Assembly (NCBI RefSeq): GCF_000744815.1 | Contig: NZ_JQMQ01000005.1 | Span: forward strand, 2,178,055 to 2,242,054 | Direction of reading: 5' to 3' | DNA from: Phaeacidiphilus oryzae TH49 | GTDB lineage: Bacteria > Actinomycetota > Actinomycetes > Streptomycetales > Streptomycetaceae | DNA length: 64,000 bases | Shown here: one piece after another, positions 24,911-39,712 of the stretch | Numbering within the stretch: the stretch's first letter is position 1 | How the letters are laid out: each line of letters begins with the position of its first letter | Program-made: the position numbers and the translations under genes | The notes under the pieces: model-generated | The model's database searches: none | The model's input: the letters and a program-made list of their open reading frames with translations, nothing else | Told to the model about the DNA's origin: nothing

Positions 24911-25432
24911 CTAACCCCGGTCGGCCGGATCGCACACACGCCCGCAGCGAACAAAGCCATCCAGCAAGGACAGGGCGTCCGCCACAGCCATGCGTCGGAT
25001 TGTGGCACGGTCCCCTGACAACCGGGGCGAAGAGACCATTGTTCCCTCCGGACCGGCGACGGCGGTGTAAACAGTCCCCACCGGGCGTCCGTCCTGCGGC
25101 TCCGGCCCCGCCACGCCCGTGGTGGCCAGCCCGTAGTCCGCGCCCATCAGCCGCCGTACGCCGGCGGCCATCTGGCGGGCCACCTCGGGGTGGACGGCGC
25201 CCTCCGCGGCCAGCAGCGCCCGGTCCACGCCCAGCACGCTGCCCTTGAGCTCGGTGGCGTACGCGGTCACCGAGCCCCGGAAGACCCGGGAGGCGCCCGG
25301 CACCTGGACGAACTCGGCGGCCAGCAGCCCGCCGGTGAGCGACTCCGCGACGGCGAGCGTCGTCCCCGCGCCGGCCAGCCGCTCCAGCACGGCGGCGGCC
25401 GGTTCGGCCCCGCTCACCCCCGCGCCGCTCAC
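24911..25432 (-). CDS. cinA: CinA C-terminal domain protein (NMN amidohydrolase type)
   Basis: A 173-residue stand-alone CinA C-terminal domain. AESLTGGLLAAEF, GSVTAYATELKGSVLGV and YGLATTGVAGPEPQDGRPVG are the family motifs. Such proteins deamidate nicotinamide mononucleotide (PncC activity). The gene sits 13 bases after pgsA, as in other actinobacteria. The GTG at 25432 is taken as start; a second GTG at 25417 is also possible because the region is a short GTGAGCGGGGC repeat. Confidence 0.9.
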   Translation of the reverse strand: MSGAGVSGAEPAAAVLERLAGAGTTLAVAESLTGGLLAAEFVQVPGASRVFRGSVTAYATELKGSVLGVDRALLAAEGAVHPEVARQMAAGVRRLMGADYGLATTGVAGPEPQDGRPVGTVYTAVAGPEGTMVSSPRLSGDRATIRRMAVADALSLLDGFVRCGRVCDPADRG

Positions 25433-25445
25433 GCCCCCGCCCCGC

Positions 25446-26153
25446 TCACGCCGCCGCCCCGTTCGAGCGGCCGCCCTGGTCGGAGCCGCCGGCGTGGGCG
25501 GCCCCGGCGGTGGCGTCCGCCCGCTCTCCGCGCTCCCCGCGCGCTGCCGAGCGCCGCAGGACGACCGCCTGCCGCACGTAGTCCAGACCGCTGCCCACCG
25601 TGAGGATCACGGCCACCGCCATCAGCCAGGCCCGCAGGCTGGCCAGCGGCCCGGTCAGCACCAGGATGTACATCCCGACCGCGACGCCCTGGGTCAGGGT
25701 CTTGGCCTTGCCGCCCCGGCTGGCCGGGATGACGCCGATCCGGATCACCCAGAAGCGCATCAGCGTGATGCCCAGCTCACGGACCAGGATCACCACCGTC
25801 ACCCACCACGGCAGGTCGCCGAGGGCGGAGAGGCCGAGCAGCGCCGCCCCCATGATCGCCTTGTCCGCGATCGGGTCGACGATCTTGCCGAAGTCGGTGA
25901 CCAGGCCCATCCGCCGGGCGAGCTCGCCGTCGAAGAGGTCGGTGATCATGGCCACCGCGAAGGCCGCCCAGGCCACCGAGCGCCACTTCGGGTCGTGCCC
26001 GCCGCCGGCCAGCAGCAGGAGCACGAAGACCGGGACGAGCACCACCCGGACCATGGTCAGCAGGTTGGCCACGTTCAGCAGCGGAACGGCAGGTTCCACC
26101 GGGCGCTCGGCCGTACGCTCGGCCGACCGTCCCGCCGTGGACTCGCCGCTCAT
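25446..26153 (-). CDS. pgsA: CDP-diacylglycerol-glycerol-3-phosphate phosphatidyltransferase
   Basis: A 235-residue integral membrane enzyme that makes phosphatidylglycerol phosphate. The CDP-alcohol phosphatidyltransferase motif is complete: D72, D75-G76, A79-R80, G89, D93 and D97 ([12 protein letters not shown], then [10 protein letters not shown]). Several hydrophobic helices surround it. ATG 26153 overlaps the rimO stop in an ATGA. The C-terminal ~35 residues are polar, rich in Arg, Ala and Gly. Confidence 0.93.
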   Translation of the reverse strand: MSGESTAGRSAERTAERPVEPAVPLLNVANLLTMVRVVLVPVFVLLLLAGGGHDPKWRSVAWAAFAVAMITDLFDGELARRMGLVTDFGKIVDPIADKAIMGAALLGLSALGDLPWWVTVVILVRELGITLMRFWVIRIGVIPASRGGKAKTLTQGVAVGMYILVLTGPLASLRAWLMAVAVILTVGSGLDYVRQAVVLRRSAARGERGERADATAGAAHAGGSDQGGRSNGAAA

Positions 26154-27811
26154 GCCCCGCCTCCCGGGCGCCCGCCCGCGGCGGCGCCCAGCACTCGGGT
26201 GTCCAGCACTTGGGTGTCCAGCACTTCGGCGACCAGGTCGACGCCCTCGCTGTCCACGACCTTCGCCCGCACCAGATCGCCCCGCCGCAGGCCCTCGCCG
26301 CCGACCAGCACGGTGATCCCGTCGGTCTCCGGTGCCTGGTGGGCGGCCCGGCCCTCGACCGCACCGGCCTCGTCCGAGCCGGAATCGAAGTCGGTATCGG
26401 CGTCGAAGTCGGAGTCGGCGCCCTCGCCGCCGACCGATTCGACCAGCACCACGACCTCGCTGCCGATCCGCTCCTCGGCGCGCTGCGCGGTCAGCTCCTC
26501 GGCCAGCGCGGAGATCCGGGCCAGCCGCTCGGCGACCACGTCCTCCGGCAGCTTGCCCTGGTACCCGGCCGCCTCGGTGCCCTCCTCGTCGGAGTAGCCG
26601 AAGACGCCGATGGCGTCCAGCCGGGCGCCGGTGAGAAACCGTTCCAGCTCGGCGAGGTCGTCCTCGGTCTCGCCGGGGAAGCCGACGATGAAGTTGGAGC
26701 GGGCGCCGGCCTCGGGCGCCTTGGCCCGGATGCCGTCCAGCAGCTCCAGGAAGCGGTCGGTGTCGCCGAACCGCCGCATCCGGCGGAGCACGGCCGGCGC
26801 GGAGTGCTGGAAGGACAGGTCGAAGTACGGGACCACGCCGGGGGTGCCGGTGAGGACGTCGATCAGCCCGGGCCGCATCTCGGCCGGCTGGAGGTAGCTG
26901 ACCCGCACCCGCTCGATGCCGTCCACCGCGGCCAGCTCCGGCAGGAGCGACTCCAGCAGCCGGATGTCGCCGAGGTCCTTGCCGTACGAGGTGTTGTTCT
27001 CGCTGACCAGCATGACCTCCTTGACGCCCTGCTCGGCCAGCCAGCGGGTCTCGTTGAGGACGTCCGAGGGCCGCCGGGAGAGGAAGGAGCCGCGGAAGCT
27101 GGGGATGGCGCAGAACGAGCAGCGCCGGTCGCAGCCGGAGGCCAGCTTGACCGAGGCGACCGGGCTGTCGTCCAGCCGGCGGCGGAGGGTGCGCGGACCG
27201 GAGGCGGGGGCCAGGCCCTCCGGCAGGTCCGCGATCCCGTCGGCGACGGAGACGGCGGCGGTCCCGCCCCCGGCGGTCCCGCCCCCGGCGGTCGCGCCCG
27301 CGGCCGGTGCGCCGCCGGCCGGTGCGCCGCCGTGGCCGGGCACGGCCACCTCACCGGTGGCGCTGGCCGCCTGGCGCTCGACCGGGCTCAGCGGCAGCAG
27401 CGTCCGGCGGTCGCGCGGCACGTGCGAGGTGTGGTGGCCGCCGGAGAGGATGGTCTGCAGCCGGTCGGCGATGTCCGCGTAGTCGTCGAAGCCGAGCACC
27501 GCGTCGGCCTCGGGCAGCGAGTCGGCGAGCTCCTTGCCGTACCGCTCGGCCATGCAGCCGACGGCGACCACGGCCTGGGTGCGGCCGCCCTGGCGGCCCT
27601 TCAGATCGGACGCCTCCAGCAGGGCGTCGACCGAGTCCTTCTTGGCGGCGTCGACGAAGCCGCAGGTGTTGACGACGGCTACGTCTGCGTCCTCGGCGTC
27701 CTGGACCAGCTCCCAGCCGTCGGCCTCCAGACGCCCGGCGAGCTCCTCGGAATCGACCTCGTTGCGGGCGCATCCGAGCGTGACAAGGGCGACTGTGCGG
27801 CGATCGGGCAT
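26150..27811 (-). CDS. rimO: ribosomal protein S12 methylthiotransferase RimO
   Basis: A 553-residue radical-SAM enzyme that methylthiolates an aspartate of ribosomal protein S12. The N-terminal UPF0004 domain has [26 protein letters not shown] and VGCMAERY; the radical-SAM cysteines are C227, C231 and C234 in CDRRCSFC; a TRAM domain ends the protein. Two low-complexity inserts are lineage features: a Gly/Ala/Pro stretch around residues 160-185 and an acidic [16 protein letters not shown] in the TRAM region. The last residues include a duplicated VLDT(Q/R) from a 15-bp tandem repeat. Confidence 0.95.
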   Translation of the reverse strand: MPDRRTVALVTLGCARNEVDSEELAGRLEADGWELVQDAEDADVAVVNTCGFVDAAKKDSVDALLEASDLKGRQGGRTQAVVAVGCMAERYGKELADSLPEADAVLGFDDYADIADRLQTILSGGHHTSHVPRDRRTLLPLSPVERQAASATGEVAVPGHGGAPAGGAPAAGATAGGGTAGGGTAAVSVADGIADLPEGLAPASGPRTLRRRLDDSPVASVKLASGCDRRCSFCAIPSFRGSFLSRRPSDVLNETRWLAEQGVKEVMLVSENNTSYGKDLGDIRLLESLLPELAAVDGIERVRVSYLQPAEMRPGLIDVLTGTPGVVPYFDLSFQHSAPAVLRRMRRFGDTDRFLELLDGIRAKAPEAGARSNFIVGFPGETEDDLAELERFLTGARLDAIGVFGYSDEEGTEAAGYQGKLPEDVVAERLARISALAEELTAQRAEERIGSEVVVLVESVGGEGADSDFDADTDFDSGSDEAGAVEGRAAHQAPETDGITVLVGGEGLRRGDLVRAKVVDSEGVDLVAEVLDTQVLDTRVLGAAAGGRPGGGA

Positions 27812-27919
27812 GGGCGCAAGGTTACAGAGGTTCGCGCGCCGATGCCGCGCCCCCCGTCGCCGAAGGGCGCGATGTCGCCCCCGAGCGGGCCCGGAGGGCG
27901 GCCCGGGAGCGGTCGCGGA

Positions 27920-28975
27920 TCAGCCGGCCTGGGGGTTGCCCGGGGTGTACGCGAGGCGCACGACCTGGCCGTTGCTGCCGGGGCTGCCGAGGTCCTTGCC
28001 GTTGACGAAGAGGTGGACGGCCGCCGCGTTGCCCAGCACCAGGTTGATCCGCTTGTCGTCGGTGAAGGTCTTGGACTGGCCGCTGCCCAGGTCGCCCTGG
28101 AAGAGCTGGTTGCCGGAGCTGCCGGTGATCGACATCCAGGTGGTCCCGGAGTCGGCGACCAGCTTCACCGTCACCTTGTCCGTCGGGACCGCGGCGATGG
28201 CGCTGCCGCTCGGCGTGGGCACCCCGCCGTTGGCGGTGGGGGTCGGGGTGAGGGTGCGGCCGGTGGTGGGGTGGGTGCCGGCGGTCGGCGAGGCGTTGGT
28301 GGGGTTCACCTCGGCGGTGGTCTGGTGCTTGCCGCTGACCAGGTTGAAGCCGATCACGGCGACCACCACGGCGATCGCGGCGACCATCGCGATGGTCCAG
28401 TTCGGCCTGCGCCGGTCGGTCTGGACCCGCTCGGACTCGAAGCTGATCGGCACCGGACGGGTCGCCGCCGGGGCGCCGTGCTCCGCGTCGTACCTGGCCA
28501 CCAGGGCCTCGCCGTCCACGCCGACCGCCCGGGCGATGGCCCGGATGTGGCCGCGGGCGTAGAAGTCGCCGCCGCAGCGGGTGAAGTCGTCCGCCTCGAT
28601 CCCCCGGACGATCGGGACCCGGACCCTGGTCTGGGAGCTGACCTGCTCCACCGTCAGATTCGCCGCCCGGCGCGCGGAGGAGAGCGTCGCGCCGATCCCC
28701 TGCTGCTGCCCTGCGGCGGCTCCCGCCGCGGCACCGGCACCCGTGGCGGCGCCGGCCGCAGGGGCGCCCACAGGGGCGCCCGCAGAGCCCTGCACGCCCC
28801 CAGCGGCGGCCTGCGCCGGGGTGTCGGTCGGCTCGGGGGTCCGGGGCGGGCCGACGCTCGCCGCGCCCGGATCGCCGGTCGCGGCGGTGGTGCCGGACTC
28901 GTCGGAGGTGCCTGCGGGCGTACCGGCCTGACCGGGCCGGTCGGGCTCGTCGCGAGGGGACTTGCCGAGGGTCAC
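27920..28975 (-). CDS. RodZ-like HTH membrane protein
   Basis: A 351-residue protein: a long Ala/Pro/Gly-rich leader (~1-90), a helix-turn-helix (GATLSSARRAANLTVEQVSS, TRVRVPIVRGIEADDF, FYARGHIRAIARAVG), one transmembrane helix (WTIAMVAAIAVVVAVIGF), a Thr/Pro-rich linker, and a C-terminal DUF4115-type beta domain (KVTVKLVADSGTTWMSI). RodZ links the MreB skeleton to the wall machinery in rods; in actinobacteria the role is less clear. The GTG at 28975 (AAGG seven bases upstream) is preferred to the GTG at 28981. It lies between ftsK and rimO in the same direction. Confidence 0.85.
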   Translation of the reverse strand: MTLGKSPRDEPDRPGQAGTPAGTSDESGTTAATGDPGAASVGPPRTPEPTDTPAQAAAGGVQGSAGAPVGAPAAGAATGAGAAAGAAAGQQQGIGATLSSARRAANLTVEQVSSQTRVRVPIVRGIEADDFTRCGGDFYARGHIRAIARAVGVDGEALVARYDAEHGAPAATRPVPISFESERVQTDRRRPNWTIAMVAAIAVVVAVIGFNLVSGKHQTTAEVNPTNASPTAGTHPTTGRTLTPTPTANGGVPTPSGSAIAAVPTDKVTVKLVADSGTTWMSITGSSGNQLFQGDLGSGQSKTFTDDKRINLVLGNAAAVHLFVNGKDLGSPGSNGQVVRLAYTPGNPQAG

Positions 28976-29195
28976 GAGCACGCCTTTCGAGCGTTGGCCA
29001 CCTGCTGGGTTACCAGTCTAGAGGCGGGTGGAAAGCCTTGTTCAACCCAGCGGCATCACGATTGAGCCGCGTGGAGGAGCCGTACCCGGAAGGCGCGCTG
29101 ACACCCCGTCGGCCGGCGCCTCGGCCGGCACCCCCTTCAGGTGGACGCACCGGCCCCCGAACCGGTTCCCCGGCCGCCGAGGAGCTGACCCGGCG

Positions 29196-32027
29196 TCAGC
29201 CACCGCCCTTGATACGGGTGATGACCTCGTCCAATTCATCCGGTTTGACCAGCACGTCGCGGGCCTTGGAACCCTCGCTGGGGCCGACCACCCCCCGGGT
29301 CTCCATCAGGTCCATCAGCCGGCCGGCCTTGGCGAAACCCACCCGCAGCTTGCGCTGGAGCATCGAGGTCGAGCCGAACTGGCTGCTCACCACCAGTTCG
29401 CAGGCCTGGAGCAGCAGGTCGAGGTCGTCGCCGATCTCCTCGTCGATCTCCTTCTTGGGCCCGCCGCCGACGGTGACGTCGTTGCGGAACTCGGGCTCCA
29501 TCTGCCCCTTGCAGTGGTCGACGATCCTCTCGATCTCGGCCTCGGTGACATAGGCGCCCTGCATCCGGATCGGCTTGCCGGCGCCCATCGGCAGGAAGAG
29601 CGCGTCGCCCTTGCCGATCAGCTTCTCCGCGCCCTGCTGGTCCAGGATGACCCGGCTGTCGGCCAGCGAGGAGGTGGCGAAGGCCAGCCGGGACGGCACG
29701 TTCGCCTTGATCAGGCCGGTGACCACGTCCACCGAGGGGCGCTGGGTGGCCAGCACCAGGTGGATGCCGGCCGCGCGGGCCAACTGGGTGATCCGGACGA
29801 TGGCGTCCTCGACGTCCCTCGGCGCGACCATCATCAGGTCGGCCAGCTCGTCCACGATGACCAGCAGATACGGGTACGGGCGCAGCTCGCGCTCGCTGCC
29901 CTCCGGGAGCCGGATCTTCCCGGCCCGTACCGCCTTGTTGAAGTCGTCGACGTGCCGGAAGCCGAAGGCGGCCAGGTCGTCGTAGCGGAGGTCCATCTCG
30001 CGGACCACCCACTGCAACGCCTCGGCGGCCTTCTTGGGGTTGGTGATGATCGGGGTGATCAGATGCGGGATGCCCTCGTAGGAGGTGAGCTCGACCCGCT
30101 TGGGGTCGACCAGCACCATCCGCACCTCGTCCGGGGTGGCCCGCATCAGGATCGAGGTGATCAGGCAGTTGATGCAGGAGGACTTGCCCGCTCCGGTGGC
30201 GCCGGCGACCAGGATGTGCGGCATCTTGGCGAGGTTGGCCACCACCGTGTGGCCCTCCACGTCCTTGCCCATCCCGACCAGCATCGGGTGGTGGTCCTCG
30301 ACGGCCGCGCGGGCGCGCAGGTTGTCGCCGAGGTTGACCATCTCCCGGTCGCTGTTCGGGATCTCGATGCCGACGGCGGACTTGCCCGGGATCGGCGAGA
30401 TGATCCGGACGTCCGCGCTGGCCACCGCGTAGGCGATGTTCTTGGCCAGGGCGGTGATCCGCTCCACCTTCACGGCCGGGCCGAGCTCGATCTCGTAGCG
30501 GGTGACCGTCGGGCCCCGGGTGAAGCCGGTGACCGCGGCGGCCACCTTGAACTCGGAGAACACGCCGGTGAGCGCGGCCACCACGTCGTCGTTGGCCTTG
30601 CTGGCTGCCTTCGCCGCCGGGCCGGAGCGCAGCAGCTCGGGAGGCGGCAGTCGGTACTCGGTGCCGCCGGGCAGCCTCAGCTGCTCGGTCCGCAGGGGGC
30701 CGTCCGCGGTCTCGGCCGGGGCCGCGGTGTTGTCCCGCACGGTGCTGTCCGGCACGGTGTCGTCCGGCACCGTGTTGTCCCGCACGGTGTTGTCCCGAAC
30801 GGTCGGCGCCGCGGCGGCGTCGTCCTCCAGCGGCGGCTTGTCGAAGGAGACCTTCCCGCGCCGCTCGCCGGGCGCCGGCCTCCCCGGCTCCGCTGCCGGC
30901 GACTCGGCGGGCGGACGGCCGCCCACCCCGCCCAGCATGTCCGCGAGGGCGGCGGACGGCTGCACCCCGTGCAGCAGGGCGCCGTCCAGCTCGGCGGCGG
31001 CCGCGGCGGCCACGTCGATCGGATTGGCCGGATCCCGCTGCTCGGCGGAGGCTCCCACCCGCCGCCGGGTGGACCGCCGCCGGGGCGCGGGCGGACCCGC
31101 GTTCTCGGCGCCGGGGCCGGGGCCGGCGGTGCCTGACGCGTCGTCACCGCGCTCCAGCCGCACCGGCGAATCGTCGAACCCCGGCTCCTCCTGCGGCTCC
31201 TGCCCGTCCTCGAACTCGTCGAACTCCGGTCCGCCCTGCTGCGCTCGGCCGTCCGGATGGACGACGCCGAGCTTCATCCCCAGCAGCCGCAGCCGCTCGG
31301 GGATCTGGTTGACCGGGGTCGCGGTGACCACCAGCAGTCCGAAGAAGCCGAGGATCAGCAGCAGGGGCACCGCGAGCGCGGGCCCGGCCGCCGCCATCAG
31401 CGGGCGCGAGGCGGCGAGCCCGATCAGGCCGCCCGCCTCCCGCAGCCGGGTCGCACCGGAGTGGAGACCCGGCGCGCCGCAGCCGATGTGCACCAGCCCG
31501 AGGATGCCGACGGTGAGCGCGCCCAGCCCGATCACGATCCGGCCGTTGGCCTCCGGCCGCTCGGGATGCCGCATCAGCCGGATGGCGATCCCGGCCAGCA
31601 GGGCGGGGATCAGGATGTCCAGCCGCCCGAAGGCCCCGCTGACCACAGCGGTCGCCGCGGCGCCCAGCCAGCCCTGCGGGTCCGTCCAGGTCCCGGCCGC
31701 GACCACCAGGGCGAGGCCGAGCAGCAGCAGCGCCAGGCCGTCCTTGCGGTGCGCCGGGTGCAGCCCCTTCCCGCTGCGCCCCACACCGCGGACTATCGCC
31801 CCGACGCCGCGCGCCGAGCCCATCCAGGCTCCGCGCACCGCGCGGTACGCCACGGGTTTCGGCGGAGCCGGGGGCGCCTTCTTGGCGACCGCCTTCTTGG
31901 CCGGCGCCTTCTTCGGGGGCGCCTTCTTGGCCGGCGCCTGCCTCCCCGGCTGGGCCTTCGCCGCCGCGGCCTTCTTCGCGGGCGCCTTCTTCGCGCGGGG
32001 ACCGCTTCCGGACGTGCGTGTGGCCAT
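29196..32027 (-). CDS. ftsK: DNA translocase FtsK/SpoIIIE
   Basis: A 943-residue septal DNA pump. A Lys/Ala/Pro-rich start (histone-H1-like KKAPAKKA repeats, residues ~12-60) precedes four to five membrane helices (~85-250), a long disordered linker, and the motor: Walker A GATGAGKS with Lys615, Walker [15 protein letters not shown], and a gamma DNA-reading domain at the end. The linker holds a fivefold T-V-x-D-x pentapeptide repeat (DNA about 30718-30805). In streptomycetes FtsK acts in chromosome clearing of sporulation septa. Start ATG 32027. Confidence 0.95.
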   Translation of the reverse strand: MATRTSGSGPRAKKAPAKKAAAAKAQPGRQAPAKKAPPKKAPAKKAVAKKAPPAPPKPVAYRAVRGAWMGSARGVGAIVRGVGRSGKGLHPAHRKDGLALLLLGLALVVAAGTWTDPQGWLGAAATAVVSGAFGRLDILIPALLAGIAIRLMRHPERPEANGRIVIGLGALTVGILGLVHIGCGAPGLHSGATRLREAGGLIGLAASRPLMAAAGPALAVPLLLILGFFGLLVVTATPVNQIPERLRLLGMKLGVVHPDGRAQQGGPEFDEFEDGQEPQEEPGFDDSPVRLERGDDASGTAGPGPGAENAGPPAPRRRSTRRRVGASAEQRDPANPIDVAAAAAAELDGALLHGVQPSAALADMLGGVGGRPPAESPAAEPGRPAPGERRGKVSFDKPPLEDDAAAAPTVRDNTVRDNTVPDDTVPDSTVRDNTAAPAETADGPLRTEQLRLPGGTEYRLPPPELLRSGPAAKAASKANDDVVAALTGVFSEFKVAAAVTGFTRGPTVTRYEIELGPAVKVERITALAKNIAYAVASADVRIISPIPGKSAVGIEIPNSDREMVNLGDNLRARAAVEDHHPMLVGMGKDVEGHTVVANLAKMPHILVAGATGAGKSSCINCLITSILMRATPDEVRMVLVDPKRVELTSYEGIPHLITPIITNPKKAAEALQWVVREMDLRYDDLAAFGFRHVDDFNKAVRAGKIRLPEGSERELRPYPYLLVIVDELADLMMVAPRDVEDAIVRITQLARAAGIHLVLATQRPSVDVVTGLIKANVPSRLAFATSSLADSRVILDQQGAEKLIGKGDALFLPMGAGKPIRMQGAYVTEAEIERIVDHCKGQMEPEFRNDVTVGGGPKKEIDEEIGDDLDLLLQACELVVSSQFGSTSMLQRKLRVGFAKAGRLMDLMETRGVVGPSEGSKARDVLVKPDELDEVITRIKGGG

Positions 32028-32146
32028 GCACCGAGGTTACCCGTGCGCCGCATGCGACAACATGCGACCAGCCGTCAGCTTCACAGGAGCCGCGCGAACG
32101 GCCCCGCCTGACGCCCCGTCGGGTCCTCGACCCGCGCGCCGGGAAC

Positions 32147-32299
32147 GCGCCCCGAAGGGGCAGCGATCAAGGGGCGCGGGGAACCACGCGCCCAGCCACG
32201 CATCCTGCCGCGCCCTGCGACGTAGTACGGGGTTGCCACCCGATGCCCGACGCCGGGTGCGGTGCCGTAGCGGGCTGGTCGCGCAGTTCCCCGCGCCCC
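32147..32299 (-). repeat. dispersed palindromic element, full copy A
   Basis: GGGGCGCGGGGAAC (32171-32184) and GTTCCCCGCGCCCC (32286-32299) are perfect 14-bp inverted arms around 101 bases. Read on the minus strand, its first ~47 bases match those of the copy at 46318 at all but two positions. A short GCGCCCCGAAGGGGCAG at 32147-32163 is shared with 3334-3350. The element occupies the 305-base gap between the osaB and ftsK genes, which holds no coding frame I can support; it may act as terminator for osaB. Confidence 0.75.
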
Positions 32300-32332
32300 T
32301 AGCTCGCACCTGCGGCGCTGCGGCCGGGCCGC

Positions 32333-33052
32333 TCAGTCCTCCGGCAGCGCCGCCGAGGACGCCCCCGGCTCCAGCGCGTCCAGCGCCCGCCGCAGCCCGG
32401 ACAGCTTCCGCTCCAGATGCGAGGCGGTCGCCACCGCAGCGCCGTCCGCCGTCCCGTCCAGCTGCTTGGTCAGCGCCTCGGCCTGCTCCTCGACCGCCGC
32501 CAGCCGCGCGGACAGCTCCGCCAGCAGTCCGCTTCCGCGGCGCGCGGCCGCGGTCGCCGCAGCCGCCCCGCTCTCGGCGGGCCGGCCGCCGCCGTTCCCG
32601 TTCGCCACCCCGCCGGGGCTGTTCTCCAGCTGCAGCCGCAGCAGCGCCGCCTGCTCCTTGAGCTGGCAGTTCTTCATGTACAGCTCGACGAAGACGGACA
32701 CCTTGGCCCGCAGCACCCATGGGTCGAACGGCTTGGAGATGTAGTCGACCGCTCCGGCCGCGTACCCGCGGAAGGTGTGGTGCGGGCCATGGTTGATCGC
32801 CGTCAGGAAGATGATCGGGATGTCCCGCGTCCGCTCCCGCCGCTTGATGTGCGCGGCGGTCTCGAAGCCGTCCATGCCCGGCATCTGGACGTCCAGCAGG
32901 ATCACCGCGAACTCGTCGGTGAGCAGCGCCTTCAGCGCCTCCTCCCCCGAGGACGCGCGGACCAGCGTCTGATCCAGCGCGGAGAGGATTGCCTCCAGAG
33001 CCAGCAGGTTCTCCGGACGGTCGTCAACCAGGAGAATCTTGGCCTTCTGCAC
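32333..33052 (-). CDS. osaB: response regulator OsaB
   Basis: A 239-residue response regulator without a DNA-binding output. The receiver domain fills residues 1-125: Asp10-Asp11 in ILLVDDRPEN, phospho-acceptor Asp54 in ILLDVQMPGMDGF, and Lys in DYISKPFD. The rest is helical with a coiled-coil look (KNCQLKEQAALLRLQLEN, then LAAVEEQAEALTKQL). This matches OsaB of S. coelicolor, which pairs with OsaA in osmoadaptation and lacks a standard output domain. The GTG at 33052 is chosen since GGAGG is six bases upstream; the frame also has a GTG at 33073. Confidence 0.88.
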   Translation of the reverse strand: MQKAKILLVDDRPENLLALEAILSALDQTLVRASSGEEALKALLTDEFAVILLDVQMPGMDGFETAAHIKRRERTRDIPIIFLTAINHGPHHTFRGYAAGAVDYISKPFDPWVLRAKVSVFVELYMKNCQLKEQAALLRLQLENSPGGVANGNGGGRPAESGAAAATAAARRGSGLLAELSARLAAVEEQAEALTKQLDGTADGAAVATASHLERKLSGLRRALDALEPGASSAALPED

Positions 33053-33287
33053 CGCACCCCTCCCTTCGCGCACATCCCGGGCGTAAGTCCGCCAGCCATG
33101 CTAGCCGCCGGTCATGCTAGTCGTACTCGGGCTCCCGTCACATCGCCCGGCGGAGTCACCACTGCAACGCCGGGCGACCCTACCGGGTTCCCGGGGCGGG
33201 GATCCAACACGGTGATCGCCCCGCTGCGCGGACTCCGGCGGGCCGGGGTCTCCGGGTTCTTCCCAGTAGTGGTGCGAAGTGAACCCA

Positions 33288-33316
33288 GGGGCGCTCGTAC
33301 GGGTACGAAGCGCCCC
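33288..33316 (-). terminator. hairpin downstream of osaA
   Basis: GGGGCGCTCGTAC (33288-33300) pairs with GTACGAAGCGCCCC (33303-33316) with one bulged base. It lies 57 bases past the osaA stop and ahead of osaB. The rest of 33053-33372 holds no gene; direct repeats of CATGCTAG occur near 33098 and 33113. Confidence 0.6.
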
Positions 33317-33372
33317 CAGGCTCCCCGGACCGCTGGACGATTGGCTCGGCGGGCCCGGCTCCGCGGGCCCCG

Positions 33373-39222
<5,850 letters not shown>

Positions 39223-39357
39223 CGGGGTTCCCTCCCGCGTCGTGGACCGTGCCGCGTCATCACCAGGCAGCGCCCGGTCCGTGCTTCTCACACCTGTCAC
39301 CATGTCGCGGAGTCCCCAGTCTTCCAGCTAGCTCCGTGCGAGCCTAAGGGTCGGGCG

Positions 39358-39383
39358 GGTTGAGTGGCCGCTCAGACGGGGTA
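39358..39383 (+). promoter_or_regulatory. candidate SigB-type promoter ahead of osaC
   Basis: GGTT (39358-39361), 16 bases, then GGGTAT (39378-39383) fits GNNT-N14-16-GGGTAY, the SigB-type consensus of Streptomyces, pointing towards osaC 330 bases away. The whole stretch 39223-39712 is a divergent intergenic region without another gene. Confidence 0.4.
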
Positions 39384-39712
39384 TCGCCATGTCGTCCACA
39401 CCCGAGCGTCACCGCCTTCCAACGTACCGACCTCCCGACCCGCCACTCGCGTACCGCCAGAGGGAAACAACCGACACCGCACCACACGACCACCTCGGTG
39501 GAAAGTAACCTGGCGCCCGTACGGCATCGCCACGGCGGTCATCCGGCCTTGGTGATGCCCGTCACCGCGCCCCGCCATGCACCCTGGAGAGCACCCCGGA
39601 GGGTCCGCCTCCACAGGGTGGCCCGGCGGAGCCGGTGAAGACGGTCTGAATTCGGTGTGAAATCGCACACCGTCCGGGAGCAGAGAGCAGAGGAAGAGGA
39701 GGGGAACCGCAC

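Noticed and set aside
26210-29065. A 951-codon plus-strand frame opposite rimO and the RodZ-like gene
   Set aside because: It is a composition shadow of well-supported genes on the other strand.
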